Of a stretch of DNA of 64,000 bases, positions 63,599 to 64,000 are shown piece after piece. The DNA comes from Glandiceps talaboti. Taxonomy: Eukaryota > Hemichordata > Enteropneusta > Spengelidae. The notes under the pieces are model-generated. The model was not told the DNA's origin, did not search any database, and saw nothing but the letters and a program-made list of their open reading frames with translations. The stretch lies in contig NC_135569.1 of the NCBI RefSeq assembly GCF_964340395.1, positions 15,189,519 through 15,253,518 on the forward strand, in the 5' to 3' direction. Numbering within the stretch: the stretch's first letter is position 1; every line of letters starts with the position of its first letter. Made by a program: the position numbers and the translations under genes.

Positions 63599-64000
63599 CT
63601 AAAAGAACAACACATACAGCCAAAACAGGAAGGTTTTGCCAGAAAACTATGCATCACACAAACAGTAAAATGATCAAAAGCTGGTCATTTGGCGGGCAAG
63701 GTAAGGTTTTAGATAGAACGACACTTTTTTTCATTATCAAAAATCCAGCCATTTGCTGAATACCACAGACACTTTGCTGTATTTATTTAATGCCACAACT
63801 TCTTCTAAATCATGCCACCATTCAGTCACTTCGAATTTCATTTGTGGGGCTCTGCACATTGACTAATGTTCATGGGGTTATGTTCATGACTATTTTATCT
63901 GAAGGAAGTAAGCTCCTAGGAATCATGAATATTCAACGTGCATCTAATAAATATTCATATCTGCAAAGACCCATAATTAATGCAATGGTGTTCCACTGAA

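Noticed and set aside
1-64000. tRNA, 5S rRNA or 7SK RNA genes
   Set aside because: No GGTTCGAATCC-type B box with a matching A box and no recognisable snRNA found by eye; a covariance-model scan would be the proper test.

Overview
This is animal nuclear DNA: AT-rich, short exons with GT/AG introns, and dense small transposons and satellites. It carries two recognisable genes arranged head to head, and probably the 3' end of a third. On the minus strand is MEPCE (Bin3 family), the 7SK snRNA methylphosphate capping enzyme, with four coding exons between 26243 and 5054 that join into an 808-codon frame. On the plus strand is ZCWPW1, a histone reader with CW zinc-finger and PWWP domains, with thirteen coding exons from 27737 to 60348 that join into a 915-codon frame. 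Every proposed junction keeps phase and uses GT...AG. The two start codons are about 1.5 kb apart. From memory of the human map (7q22.1), MEPCE and ZCWPW1 are also divergent neighbours, so the pair looks like an old conserved linkage. The organism is most likely a marine invertebrate, perhaps a non-vertebrate deuterostome. That rests on the gene pair, intron sizes and abundant ACATGTAC-type sequence, and I cannot name the species.

Layout: 1-5053 MEPCE 3' region with MITE-like elements; 5054-26243 MEPCE (introns of about 1.0, 2.4 and 15.4 kb); 26244-27736 shared promoter region; 27737-60348 ZCWPW1 (intron 2 is 17.5 kb and holds two large minisatellites); 60349-61830 ZCWPW1 3' UTR with poly(A) signals; 62566-63598 last exons of a convergent minus-strand gene that may encode a multi-pass membrane protein.

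MEPCE caps and stabilises 7SK RNA, which holds P-TEFb inactive. ZCWPW1 reads H3K4me3/H3K36me3, in vertebrates at PRDM9-marked meiotic sites. Nothing in the sequence links the two biochemically; the link is the shared promoter interval. Most of the remaining DNA belongs to about ten families of small terminal-inverted-repeat elements, several present in two to six copies here, plus at least eight minisatellites. The most notable observations are a histidine-rich charged 13-residue repeat tail on MEPCE, a fourfold 78-bp tandem duplication of the start of a ZCWPW1 PWWP exon including its splice acceptor, a transposon end abutting a ZCWPW1 splice acceptor, and two satellites that appear to have grown from the two arms of one transposon.
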